From: Theristus sp. LFF4_11
Lineage: Eukaryota > Nematoda > Chromadorea > Monhysterida > Xyalidae
Assembly: GCA_030248135.1 (NCBI GenBank)
Contig: JASANC010004021.1
Coordinates: 1-64,000 of the forward strand
Length of the DNA: 64,000 bases
Direction: 5' to 3'
The position numbers and the translations under genes are program-made. This document shows, in pieces, positions 48,794 to 60,800 of this stretch. The stretch's first letter is position 1, and each line of letters opens with the position of its first letter. Under the pieces are notes generated by a model, which worked only from the letters and a program-made list of their open reading frames with translations, ran no database searches and had not been told where the DNA came from.

Positions 48794-51648
48794 TCAAGGT
48801 TTCAGTGCTGGGATCAGGTCAAGAAACTTGATACGATAGTCCAATGCATCAATCCAGCAGTATTTCAGAAGAAGTTTTTGATTACGATTGCAGAATTTTA
48901 GAATTTGTTTCACGATATCAATTGAGTTTGCTCCTTTTGACAAATAAATGTTGCAAACATTTCTGGCTTCGTTGACAAAAACTGACTCTTCGTTGCAGAT
49001 TCTAGCAAAACGAGACAGTTGTGAATACAAAACACCGTAAATCATAAACTTTGGCATTGTGGTATGAGGGTGAGGATATTTAACCACGCGGAAATTGAAA
49101 TCTCTAGTTTTATCGAACAGTTTAAAATGAATCGTTTCTGTTGTGAGACAAATATCTAAATCGAGGTAATTGCAAGAGTAGTCGTCTGCACTAGTCTTTT
49201 CTAATTTCAGGCATGCTGGGTAAATTTGCAAAGCAGTGGTTTCAAAGTTAGTATCATTGAAAACAATAACGTCATCGATGTAACGATAGAACAAAGGCAA
49301 ACCGTTGTTGTCTTTCAAAAATTCGAATTCAAACATTGCTAAGGTTAATTCGGCTATAAGAGGACTACAGTTGCCACCCATAGGTACTCCAGTTCTCTGT
49401 TTGAAAACAATGCCACCAAAAGTTACGTATGTGTGATCGATGATATCACACAAGAGTTGGAACACAGCAAACTTATCCAAATATATACCGCGCTTAGTTT
49501 GTGCGCCGGCATATTCGGCAAACCTCTTTCCAAACTGGTTTGTGTGGATAGACATACCCATTTTGCCAGCATTATTGAAACATAATTCCACCATTTTATA
49601 CATTTGTTTCTTGATGACATCATGAGGCAGACAAGTAAACAGCGTGCTGAAATCGTACGTGGAAACAGTTTGAACAGCAGGTTTCAAATATTCCATTTTG
49701 TTTATGATATCGTAGCTGCTACTAACCAAGCGGAACAGTTTTTTGCCAGTACGGTTTTCAATGATAGCACAGTATTTGTTGAAATGGGACTTGATTTTAT
49801 TCAAAATAGCAGCCGCTATCAAGGACAGAGTTTTCATGCTAGAGTTATGAGCCGCCGCAATAAACCTGAATTTTACCGGATTTTTGTGGAGTTTAGGCAA
49901 TCCGTACATCAACGGCAAACAATTGTCCGAACTCTTGATATCAACACCGTAATGTGAGGCCAACTTTTGATGAATATCAATGATACGTTTCATTGAAAGA
50001 TCAACAGGAACATAGACCTCATTGCCAGTTGCCTCACTTCTCAGAATTTCGATGCCCAGCTCTTTACACAATATCTGGGTATAGTACTTTTTGCAAATGA
50101 CGACAGCGTTATTGGAACATTTGTCCGCAGGAACAATGCAAAAATGTTTGTGCAAACAACGAACATTAGGTTTATGATCAACGTGAACATTTTCAATAGT
50201 TCTATTTACTCTATTTGTGATGAGTTCAAGAATCACCCTTGTAACTTCGTTCAAAGCGTTGACACTCACTCTGTTTCTCCTTGCTAATTTACTTGTGTAT
50301 GACTCGATTTCTTGCCTCAAAGAGTCAAAAAACTGAGGAGTGACACTCTCATTCAATCTGTAGGACAGACCTTTACCGATCAGTTTTTCTATTTTTTCAT
50401 TTTGTAACACTGTCAAATCGCCTGTAAGCACGTGTCCTGATGAAAGTTTATATTTATCGAGAACATGGTCACAGATGCAACTGTGACAGCAAGTGCTACT
50501 TATTTCTTGAAAGGAGTCAAAACGTGAAATGGAGCGGTGATTGCAAACAAAGTGCTCTAAAGATTTATTCAGCCGAAAAACAACCTGGACAGGTCTAATG
50601 TCAGTAATATTGGCAGATCTCAAAATTTTTTGTACCCTACTGTGCTTGAAAACGCCCTGGATATTGGCTTCTTCAATCGCACAGTTTGGGAAAGGCAAAA
50701 ATATTCTATCCGTATCCACGGGACCTTTGGGTTGGCCGTTCACATCACCAAACTTGTTTCTTTGGAGAGTGAAAGACTCAACCAACGTAATCAGCTTTTG
50801 CTTATGACTAGATTGACGAAAGGTAACACAGCAATGCTTCAGAGTTGATTGATTCATGTTGCATAGATCCATGTAAAAACGGCGGTAATCCCCAGTATCA
50901 TAATTGCCAATCAGTGATTGTATTTTGGATTTATCAACATTCTTTTTGGAACCGGAGCTTTTCCGTTTACCTCTGGGTCTTGGTCTACGGGGACATTTCA
51001 GACTGAAATAGGGCAGGGTTTTGCCAAAATTAGTAACATCATTGAGTTTAGACAGATTTTGAATACCCTTTACAGCGTCGTTCAATCCCAAAGGGTGGGC
51101 AGTGTTGAGCAGCCTTATCCAAAAATCTTCAGCCTTGAGGCGCTCAGACCTATCTTCTTGTTTGCTGTCAGAGGTGTTCAGTTTTTCGATAATTTGGAAG
51201 GACATGTCTGCTTCACTATGGCCACTATTCTTAAAATGCTTGGCTAAAAGGGTTTGTACAGTGTTATTTTTGGCGCTTCTCATATGCTCAGACATTCGGT
51301 CTCTAAACTTGCGGCCAGTTTCCCCAACATATTGAAGATTACATCTAGTGCAAGTAATTAGATAGACAATGTTTTCAGAATTGCAGTCTAGCTCAGCGCT
51401 GCTGGTGACAAAAGATCTTCCGGTGACGGTTGATCTCACGCAGTTTTCATCGTTACGCCTATCGCAGACCTTGCATATAACCCTATCACAAGCATAGGTG
51501 CATTGATCATGCAACAACGGGTCGGTGAAATCAAACTTTACTGATCCGTCATTGCTTCTTTGAACATGAATGGCTTTGTTTGAAAAACAGTTGATGTGAG
51601 AACGGAGTTGAGTTTGAGAAGTGTTGTGAAAATGAGTAGAGCCAGGAA
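48794..51648 (-). CDS. Penelope-like ORF2: GIY-YIG endonuclease plus reverse transcriptase
   Basis: The frame is open from 51,661 to the stop at 48,794 (about 955 codons) but has no ATG at its 5' end. A 3' splice site (AAAACAG) ends at 51,649, so the start codon is probably in an upstream exon. Numbering from codon 51,517: cysteine cluster 6-18 (C-x3-C-x4-C-x2-C), GIY-YIG domain 49-145 (VYLITCTRC, QYVGETG, R74, H78, E130 and WIRLLNTAHPLGLND), basic stretch 177-192. Reverse transcriptase: YGLPKLHK at 538, motif A YDFSTLFT at 621, motif B QRTGVPMGGNCSP at 707, motif C YRYIDDV at 744, motif D near 772-789. There is no GIY-YIG after the RT. All catalytic motifs look intact, with no stop or frameshift. 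Confidence 0.92.
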
Positions 51649-52168
51649 CTGTTTTCGGCCGTTACCTACTGACCCGGGGCTGCCGGGTTAACGGGCGTCC
51701 AATCTAAATAGATTTCCCATATAACCATGAATGGCGCAGAATGACAATCCCCAACGGCCTGTGGAGGGAAAATCATGAGATCACCAAGCATGGTTTCATG
51801 TTTAGACGAAAATAAGAGCCCATATAACAAAGACCAGTTATTAGGAAAAAACAAATAGGCGAGGAGAACAAGGTTAATTACTGTAAGTTTGTTTGTTTGG
51901 TGTAAGGCTGAAGTATTAGCCTGACAATGTGTTGGACAGTTGTATGTGGTAACATAGCTATGACTACCCTTCGCTTGATTACGGAATCAACGTTGTTTAT
52001 ATAGCAAGATACGGACCCACAACACAACATAAACGAATGAAACAAAACACAACATGGTTTCACGTGATTACGAATCATGTCACCATACAAATACAGGGGA
52101 ATTGAGTATGGAACCTTGCTAACCGATCCTAAATGTCTAAACACTATAGATGAAAACAGTTCTTGTAA

Positions 52169-52927
52169 CTATCCCGCAACGTCCATGTTGGGTGCGGCCG
52201 ATGACGCTGCTGTGGACGCATAACTGGTGGACGGTTGCTGACTGAGAGGCCACTGGTCTGGTGTTTTCACAATTCCATTGACACGAATTTTGACCAAATC
52301 AGCCATCTTGATGGTTTTGCCCGCGTACTGTGGATCCTTCCTCATCCTACCGGCGTGAATCTCAGCTTTTTTCGCATCTTGTACCAGAACACCAGGCACG
52401 TCGTTCTTGATCGAGATGGTGGTGCCCCAAAGTGAACGACCGGTTGATCTGAGGTTCCGCTTGTGTTGCAACCACCTGTTACATAGACATAACATGAGAA
52501 GGAGGGAAGGAATGAGATACAATAGCACTAGGATAATATTGAAGAGCGCGCTTTTTTGAAAAACTCACGAGAAACGCAAATCTCGACTGACGAAGGCTAT
52601 GAGCACAGCCTTATTCCCATCCGTACGATGATACGTATCGAAAGCTCTACTGCGCTCGTTCACCCAACAATTCCACTGATCCTCACTGAAACCCATTGCC
52701 AGCGCCACTTTCTTAAGCTTGGCTGCCAACTGCACGCGCGTTTCGCTTTCCTCGTACGGAATGCCATAGATTCTAAGATTGCGCGAACGACTATGAGTCT
52801 CAAGAGACACTAGCTTTTCGGTATTGTTGGCTACTTTGGCACTCAACTGCTCAACCTCTTTCTCTCCTTTGTGGATGCGATCTTTCAACGATTCGCGCAA
52901 CTGTTTGAGATCGTCCTTGGTTGCGTA
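52169..52927 (-). CDS. Penelope-like ORF1: coiled coil plus L1-ORF1-like RNA-binding domain, spliced
   Basis: Two exons, 52569-52927 and 52169-52475, are joined by a 93-bp intron (CTC|GTGAGT ... TAACAG|GTG), with the frame kept through LRFS|WLQHKR. The upstream exon follows an acceptor, TTTTCAG, and has no start codon; at least one more 5' exon is expected. Exon A begins with a heptad-like coiled coil (KDDLKQLRESLKDRIH, EVEQLSAKVANNTEKL), then SRSRNLRIYGIPYEE, the opening of the RRM-like fold of L1-type ORF1 proteins. AVLIAFVSRDLRFSWLQHKR continues that fold, and the tail resembles the ORF1 C-terminal domain (DAKKAEIHAGRMRKD). The likely role is binding element RNA as a trimer. The stop is at 52,169. 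Confidence 0.75.
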
Positions 52928-53043
52928 CTGAAAACATAGTGCAGCAATGAGTAGGCTATGATTCGGATAAAAACATAATGCTACTGATGGTTAACCAGAC
53001 CAGCATAAATTTTGCAGACTGCAGAATGTAACAACACCTTTGG

Positions 53044-53160
53044 TCGAAGCCGGAATAGACTCCACGGGCCGAAGCCCGGAATAGACTCCACGGGCCGGAG
53101 CCCGGAATAGACTCCACGGGTCGGAACCCGGAATAGACTCCACGGGCCAAAGCCCGGATG
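53044..53160 (-). repeat. 26-bp tandem repeat in the Penelope-like 5' region
   Basis: Four to five units of CGGAATAGACTCCACGGG plus a variable CCGAAGCC part. The repeats are direct and adjacent without spacers. The open frames across them on the - strand are a by-product of the repeat. Confidence 0.88.
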
Positions 53161-53378
53161 AATTTTGGAAAAGAGAAAGCATGACAGGTAATAGAAAACG
53201 AGACCCGAACTAGATATATCAGGATTGTGATAGGGCAATTATTGTTGGACAACATGAACTGCATTGCAAAAATGGTGGAACGTAATTTTAAAACTGTATG
53301 AGAATAGCAATGGATAAAACTAGTCCAGACACCCGTCTGGAGGTAGAACCATCACATCAGGGGCAGGACTAGAAAAGG

Positions 53379-54060
53379 CATTGATCAGAAAAGGAGGTTT
53401 TTGAAGTACAAAATTTAATAGGTCAGTTAACCAATGGCGTTCATTATGTTTCGGCCCTTTAATCAACTTTACATAATGACCGCCGAACAAACGGTGGGCC
53501 TCGTCAGAAGAGTGCCGTTTGTTCTTTGTGCTAAGAAAAAAGGCTAAGGCGAAACATTGGTTATGAAATAGATACACTAAACTAGGAACCGGGTGAGTAT
53601 AGGCTAAAACTTGTAGGCACAAATGATACGCAGCGTAATTTTTAGTCTATTTTACTCGAATAACAGTGAAATATAAAGAAAATAAAACGTGTGAAAGCTT
53701 TCTCAACTAACTTTCTCGCGCGAACGCTTGCTCTTGTCTCTGCCTCGATCAGGCGAACGCGAGCGTGACGATGACATATGACACTTTCCCTCGGCAATGG
53801 GTGCAAAAAGAAACAGCAAAAAAAAAAAATTTTTTGGGATCAGAATGACACATTTGTGCAAGAGAACTTTGGTTTTAACTTGCTTCCAACCAGCCATCCA
53901 TTTAGGCTAGAGTAGTTTAACTATTTTTACGTCAGGTTTTAGTTGGCCTGGAACCGGCGAGCCATTCATGATAGAGTAGCGCAACTGTTTAGCGATGAAA
54001 GTTGGCTATTTAGACCACACACTAGGAAACAGTTTAGCTTTGTGAAGTTAACCGGACCAG
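53379..54060 (-). repeat. Penelope-like element long repeat (pseudo-LTR), 5' copy
   Basis: 682 bp, nearly identical to 48,103-48,779; the main difference is a longer A run near 53,820. It abuts host sequence AGTGCTTG that matches the left arm. Confidence 0.9.
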
Positions 54061-54867
54061 AGTGCTTGTTGTGGAGTGGTGGAATTTAGCCTTCAGTTGT
54101 ATTTTGGAAATGAGTTTTTTATCTACACAATACACAGACATTTTGGATTGTTTGTTAGCATGATTCCTGTCATTCAACTAACAACAAGGGATATGACATT
54201 TTATACCATAATTTCTTCAAACCAGATCACGTCATAAAAAATCAACTGAGGTGAGTTGAAGTTTTCAAGTGGTGAAGCCAAACACACATGATTTTCAATT
54301 CCAACCACAAAATTAAGGCACATAAAAAACACAACAGATGATTGTATCTTGCAATGGAAGGCACTCTAATAAAAATTGGTCCTGTTCTATAATATGCCTG
54401 AGGCTCAACAAAAAGCACCACAACATCCACAAGCTAATATCCCTGTTAAAAATGAATGTCAGTGTTTGTGATAGATAGCATGCAACCTTTTTAAAACGTA
54501 AAACACAATAATAATATGATGTTTTGAAATCAAGCACACCACATAATACTTACATCAAGTTGAAATTCAAAGTCAGCGCAGATTGGCCGTATCATGCTTG
54601 TATTGACCAATCAGAAGCCCTGATATAAGAATCAGTGACCCAAAATAACCCATTATTACTTGATTATTCAAAAGCTAAAGCCGAAGCCTTCGGAAACCTA
54701 AAGGCATGAAACTCCGGTGGGTGAACGCGAATAATGAACCGCCTTACTGTGTGCACACACCAATATTGTCGCAAGATGAATGTGGATTACAATTGGGAAA
54801 TAATTGTTAAAAAAGGTGAAAAAGTATAGTGTCGCAAAAAGCACCACAGACTACAAAACGAGAACAA
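54061..54867. other. 3' flank of the right ANKRD27 copy
   Basis: Mirror of left 21,892-22,686. No gene was seen. It lies between the 5' end of the Penelope-like element and the ANKRD27 stop codon. Confidence 0.5.
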
Positions 54868-57800
54868 TCACTCGGTTGTTGACTGCCGTTTGCCTGATTC
54901 AGGTGAGGCTCGTTCCTGCAACGTCGACATCGTCACGGACATGTTGCCTGTGGTGGACATGCGTGGTGTGACAAAGTCGCTTGAAGACACTTTGGGCGCG
55001 TGGTCAGTTTCGGTTTTACAAAGCACCAGCGCACGCAGCTCTCGCGTCTGTAGTAAGGACTTTCGAAATGACAAAAACTTTCGTCAACTATCAGCTTACG
55101 CAAATTTAACCACAGAGTCATGATTAGCTACATTAAGCTGGCAAGACCAGCGAATTATTAGCGTTTCAGAGCTAGTAATCGTTTGCGGTTTCGAAAGACT
55201 GCATAAAAACAAGAAAAATTCGTAACAAGCCTATAAACCACCAGAACGTGAAACGTGTCAGACTATCTTGCATCAGACTAGGATCACAAATCGCTGCGGA
55301 TATTTAGCCAAAAAATCAATACAAGCAACAAGATAGTACACCAACCAAAGCTAAATCAGTCGGTGTCAAGCCCTGAGCATTCGGTATTTTCAGGATGTCC
55401 ACTGTGGATTGGTTGGTATTCAAATTCGAACTGTTTTTCTCCAATAATATCTTCGCGGCCTCCAAATGACTGACCGCCATTGCACAATGCAACGCTGTGT
55501 CACCATTTTCGTTCACCCGGTCTAGTGGGACGCCATGTTGCTGTAAAAGAAATGAATGGCTACAATTTTGGTGCGTTGTCTTCTCATGTATCAGCACTTG
55601 ATAACTGAGGCTTGATTTTCACATCTTTTTTATTTCTTGGAACAACTCTAGCCTTTCACAGATCGCAGTACAGGTGAATCTAAAGTAACATTAAAAACTG
55701 CTCCTATAAACTTTTTTTCTGAATAAACGCAACATTGCGTTTGAGTTTAGTCAGGTCAGTTTAGTGTAGCTTTTTGCGACACCCTGTATGTTGTTCCACT
55801 CAACAAAACAGTGCTATGTTGCCCGTCCAGCGCACCTCCACCAGCATGCGTACAATGGACGCCTTTGAGTGCAGCACGGCCAGATGCAGCGCCGTGTTGC
55901 CGTCGTGGTCGCGTGCCGCTGGATTCGCCGCGTAAACGGACAGCAGACGACTGGTGGCCTGCAACTGCGGGACGCACATTTGCATCGGCTTTACTCTGCT
56001 CAAAGTGAACTTGATGGATACAACTGCAGATCCAATCAGCATAGATCTTTGCAACAGTCGCATTCAAATGTAGCCAATCAACCAATCAGCGTTGGACGTT
56101 TTGAAAGAAGTGTCCGTGAATAAGCTACCCGCACTGACAGGTGACCACACCTTGTACCCGATGTGTGTTCAGTATTCAAATTCAGAGAAGTGACCAGAAA
56201 ACCCTGTATGTGGCCACTTGAACTGTGCAACAACAATAACAACCAATCGCATTCAACATCAACCACTCGTTTGCCCCCCCCTAGGCGACCTTCGCGTGTC
56301 CAGCGAGCACAGCGCGATGCAGCGCAGTGTGTCCGTTCGTATGCACGCTCGAGCACAGATCAACCGTGGCGCCCCTGGTGACCAGCAAATCGACCGCAGG
56401 CACATTGCCACAGTCGGCCGCCACGAGCAGCGCACTGAGACCGTCGCTGTCGAATGCGTCCAGGTCGCACACTGTCCGGCGATCCTGCGGAAAACCGCTG
56501 CGGTTATCTTGGTTTTCTGAGATTTCTGCGAGCCGACTGACTTGTGTTGTTGTTGGCATGTGTTGTTTTTAGAATTAGCAGCTCTACAAATTTTTATCTT
56601 CTAGATTCTGCGACTCAATGGGTTTGCAGACGTGAAAAGAAGCTAGTTTCAATCTTTATGTGGCAATTCAAAGACGCCAAAGTGACTCGGCCCTATTTAG
56701 GAGACTCGGAACAATTTGCCATTTTGCCAAAAAAGTGACAAGCTCACCTCGATATAGGCGCTACAGTTGGTGCACTGGCACAGCGGGTGGCACAATTGAT
56801 ACGAGTTGAAATCGTCATTCTTCTCACCGAGCAAATGTGACAGCTGAAAGCATGTCCTCTTTTGTCAAAAATTATAATTTCTAATTGGTTGCCCAAACAT
56901 GGTGCAGCCAATCAGTGAGCCGCATTTGAAATATTGAACCACTAATCAGCCAAACTGAACAATGGTTCTCTGTATTTCGGCTTCGGCGAACATCAAATGC
57001 AGAAGAGGGATGGCCTCATCAATGATGTGCCCCCCCCCCCATTAACCACTTGAGTACTGGAACTTGACTGAACCACACCATGGGCATATCATTGTCTCTG
57101 ATCGCTTTCACCAATCGATTAACACGCGTCAATTGCGCCAGATTTTCGTCGCTTTCAGCTGAACGGGCACTTTCGATCAGATTTGTCGAGTTTTTACGCG
57201 AGTTCTGCTGAAAAATAAAAACCAAATACTTTGGCAGAAAAGGAGTTTGTCAGATTTTGACAGAAAAATTTGGAATGGAAAACTTAGGTGCGGAAAAAGA
57301 ACGTTAGAATCTTCCATTCGCACGATGATTGGCTGCCTCACATTCGCACGACCAATCTGCACTTCCAACTCATTCAAATGCCTCCAATTGTTGCGTCTCC
57401 ATGTCACGTTGTGATTGTGTGACAATAAAAAAACCCATCAATAAATAAAATGCTAACAAAAAGACTTTTCGTAGACTTCGCAGAAGAACCCGCATCAGCA
57501 GAAGTGCTACTCGCAATAGCTGCAATGTCGCCTCGCTCAGGCAATAGCTCTTCTTCTGTTAAACGAGTTTCCTCGAACTGCAACGGTGGGACCTGACGAG
57601 AGAGGGAAATCTTGTGATCGACATGAAAACAGCGCCCGAGGTAAGAAAGAGGAATTTTAAACAATGTGAGAGCAAATATTAAAAAAAAAACTGTTTTCTT
57701 TTTTCAAATCTCCAAAAAATGGCTACATAAATAGATAAACTGTTGGCAAACATCATACCAGTGCATTAGTTCTGGCAGTGCACACGGCCTCGAGTATACG

Positions 57801-60800
57801 GTGCACTGCTGCACTAGGCAGACACTCCCATACGGTCTCGCCACGACGATTGCACACCGTCAACGAGCTGCCGTACTCCAGAAGCACGTGCATGATATCG
57901 AGGAATTGTTTTCGAACCGCCATGTGAAGTGGCGTGTTTCCGTTTCGATCTTGCGCGTTAACGTTGATGGTCTTGCGGCCAACTTGCTGGTCAAAGTACA
58001 GCAGCGCTTTGGTGCACTGGAAAAAACGCTCCGTTACGCAATAGTTGTAAAGCACCTCATTGTAGCAGTCCACTTTATAGCCGTGTGTCTCAGAGTTCCA
58101 GTTCCAATAATAACATTTCATGTCAGCAGAGAGCCCTTTGAAGCTGCACACAGTTCGGAATGCATTGCTGCCTTGTCACCGATTCGCGCACCTCCAGCTG
58201 TCCACTGTCGACCGCCGCATGCAACGGCGTGCGCCCCATTCGGTCGGCCAACGTGGCGGCGGCGCCCAAGTGCAACAGCAGCAGCGTGCCGTTCTGTGAG
58301 CCGTGCTCGCAGGCGAGGTGCAACGGCGTGCAGCCGCTCGAGTCGCGTTCATCCAAATCGGCACCGAATTTCGCCAACGCGTTCAGCACCACGGTCTTGC
58401 CGAGCAGAGCGGCGATGTGAGCGGCTGAGCAGAACTTCACGAGTTTTTGCGGTTCTCGGACTCTCGAAATGACAGCATCGACACGAACTTCCTGGATTTT
58501 CGATCAAACCACGAATGAAAGGTCGTTCAATGACGGCACTTCAGGTTACCTGTTCTGCCATTCGGAGCGACGACAGCATTCACATTCACGGCTCCAGTTG
58601 CCTGCTTTGAGTATCCCGCTTGCGATTCACCAGTGTTTGAGCTTGCCCCTGTTCGTCGCTCAACGCAGTTCACACAGGTGCATAATGGGTGACAACTGCT
58701 GTGACATTGAAACTGCTCTGTTTCCAAATTCCAACAGCCGAAATAAACGAAACTCGAACCACCCCAAAAGACGGCTGTGGAAAACCATCAATAACCATTT
58801 TTACAAAAGCAGTTTTTTGTATAATTTCGGAAACAACGCATTGTGACAAAAAAAGCGTAACGGTTACTCGGCTTGATGTGGAATCGGTTCATTCGATTTG
58901 CAAATGTGTGTTGCGATAATCTTGCCGCCTAACGCTTTGTCTTCAAGGCAATACAACAACAACTTTTTCAAAAATACAACAAAAAGTCACACACGTTGAC
59001 GTGGACACTTCGCTTTTGGTGGCTTCGGCCAACTGTGCCTCAACGTGCCACTGCTCAAACAGCTCCACAAGCAGCACATCGTCGCCCGCAATCACCAGAT
59101 CGACGAGATACGAACGAATACTGTCGGTTACGGTAGTCGGAGTTACTGTATCACTAATTACCGTATCCTCAGCTGATGTGTTGTCTGACTCGACATCGTA
59201 TGACGATGGATAGACCTGAAATTCAGCATATTGTGGATTTAGATGTGAAGTTTGTAAAATCGTAGCGCTCCTCAGCTCAGGCAAGATCTATCTATCTTCT
59301 ATTCTGACCAGATAATCAAACCAATCGAAAATCGAACGTTCTCTGCAGTTCAGCTTGATCAAAGACAACAGAGAGGTATGGATGGCTTTATGTCATTTAT
59401 GCCAAATAAACCAAATAAAGTCTTTCAGAACGTCCACACAGACCAGCGCGCGACAGATCTTCTCAGCATCGCTGTTGCACAATAATTGATTGTCAACATC
59501 GTCCGTATTATTGTTGTTCAACGGAATCGCATGCGAGAACGGGCCGTTAGCCGAGCTGTGATCTTGCAGAAACGCGACGGCCGCCTCAAAGGACGCCACA
59601 CAAAACGACAAATCATCGCCGGCCATTCGACTGAAGTGCAGCGAACGCATGTACTCAAGGTTGGTGCACCTGCAAGAAAAACTGAAATAACAAACTCGTA
59701 CCGTTTTTCCCGCAAAAAACCTACAATCCATCATGACAGATGGCTGCCATCGGCATTGCGAATCAGCACAGTTCTGTGTATTTCAATTAAAATTCAGATG
59801 CAGTGAGCCAATCAGCTACTGTTAATTGTTGGAAACTTTTAAAAGCTGTCAAAACTGGAACTGGTCGCAGCCATTCTGTCTCTCGAAAACAAAGCGTCTA
59901 TTGGCGAATCTAGGATGCAAACCGACCAATCAGTGACGTCCGAGTGAATGACGAGCCAAGCGAGCGCTGGTATCAAATCGTCCGATGTTGGTAATGCGCT
60001 GGGAGACGCTGAAAGCTATCATTAGAGAATGTGAAATTTGCGAGGCAACAGAAGACCCTTTACAACGCCAGTACCTGATTGACTGTCTGCTGAGCTGAGT
60101 CTTCGAAACGTCTGATGACTAAAAGCGAGACCGCGCAAAAAACCGACGGACAATAGAAAAAACACTAAGAATAAAAAAACAAAAAACCCACGATTAGCGT
60201 CAAATACAGGAGCAGATTTGTCTTCGGCTGTTAGCACTGTCAGTGCCTTTCGAAGGCATAGCAGTCGGTCATACGGTGAGTTGTGAGCGCGTGCTGAGCT
60301 CAGTGTGTCCAGCACTTTGATTGCATCCGACAAGCTTTCACTGAAAATGGTTGGTGTTGGTGTTGTTAAAAAAAACAGCTTTCACCGCACGATGTTTTTT
60401 TTCGTGAGCAAACAATGCTTTCCTGCACAGCGTGCCTGGCAAGCCGCAACGAGACTGTACCTTTCGTGGTACACCACAACAACGCACGGGTCTGGTCTTC
60501 TGTCCATAGTGAAACGAGGCATCTCTCTGAGAGCTTCCCACAAACAACCTCTACCTATCATTCACCTCAGTCTCCGACCGACGCCCAAGAATGCCGGCGT
60601 CACAAAAGTGGACAGGCGGGCTCGAATGCGATTCAGTTTTGCCTCGCGATGAGACAAAATGCCCCGTAGCAGCGCCAACACCGGCCTACCGAGTGTTTCG
60701 TACATGTGACACTGGAAATACAAAAATTGACAACTGAAACTAAAACATGGAACTGAAACTAACACGTGGAACTAAAACTGAAACTAGAGCATAAAACTAG

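Larger units (their letters stand above)
48103..54060 (-). mobile_element. Penelope-like retroelement with N-terminal GIY-YIG (right arm only)
   Basis: A ~5.96-kb element read on the - strand. It contains a 5' long repeat (53,379-54,060), a 26-bp tandem array, a spliced ORF1, ORF2 (GIY-YIG then reverse transcriptase), and a 3' long repeat (48,103-48,779). The two long repeats run in the same direction and differ mainly by a 5-base A-run length, so the copy is young. Such pseudo-LTRs are known from Penelope-like elements. The domain order (nuclease first) matches the permuted Naiad/Chlamys-type clade rather than classical Penelope. Compared with the left arm, 582 bp of target (left 22,687-23,268) are missing at the insertion. 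Confidence 0.9.

Noticed and set aside
53044..53160. Array of 26-bp repeats considered as a CRISPR or coding repeat
   Set aside because: The units abut without spacers, the genome is eukaryotic and the array lies inside the 5' region of a retroelement; the open frames across it are composition effects.
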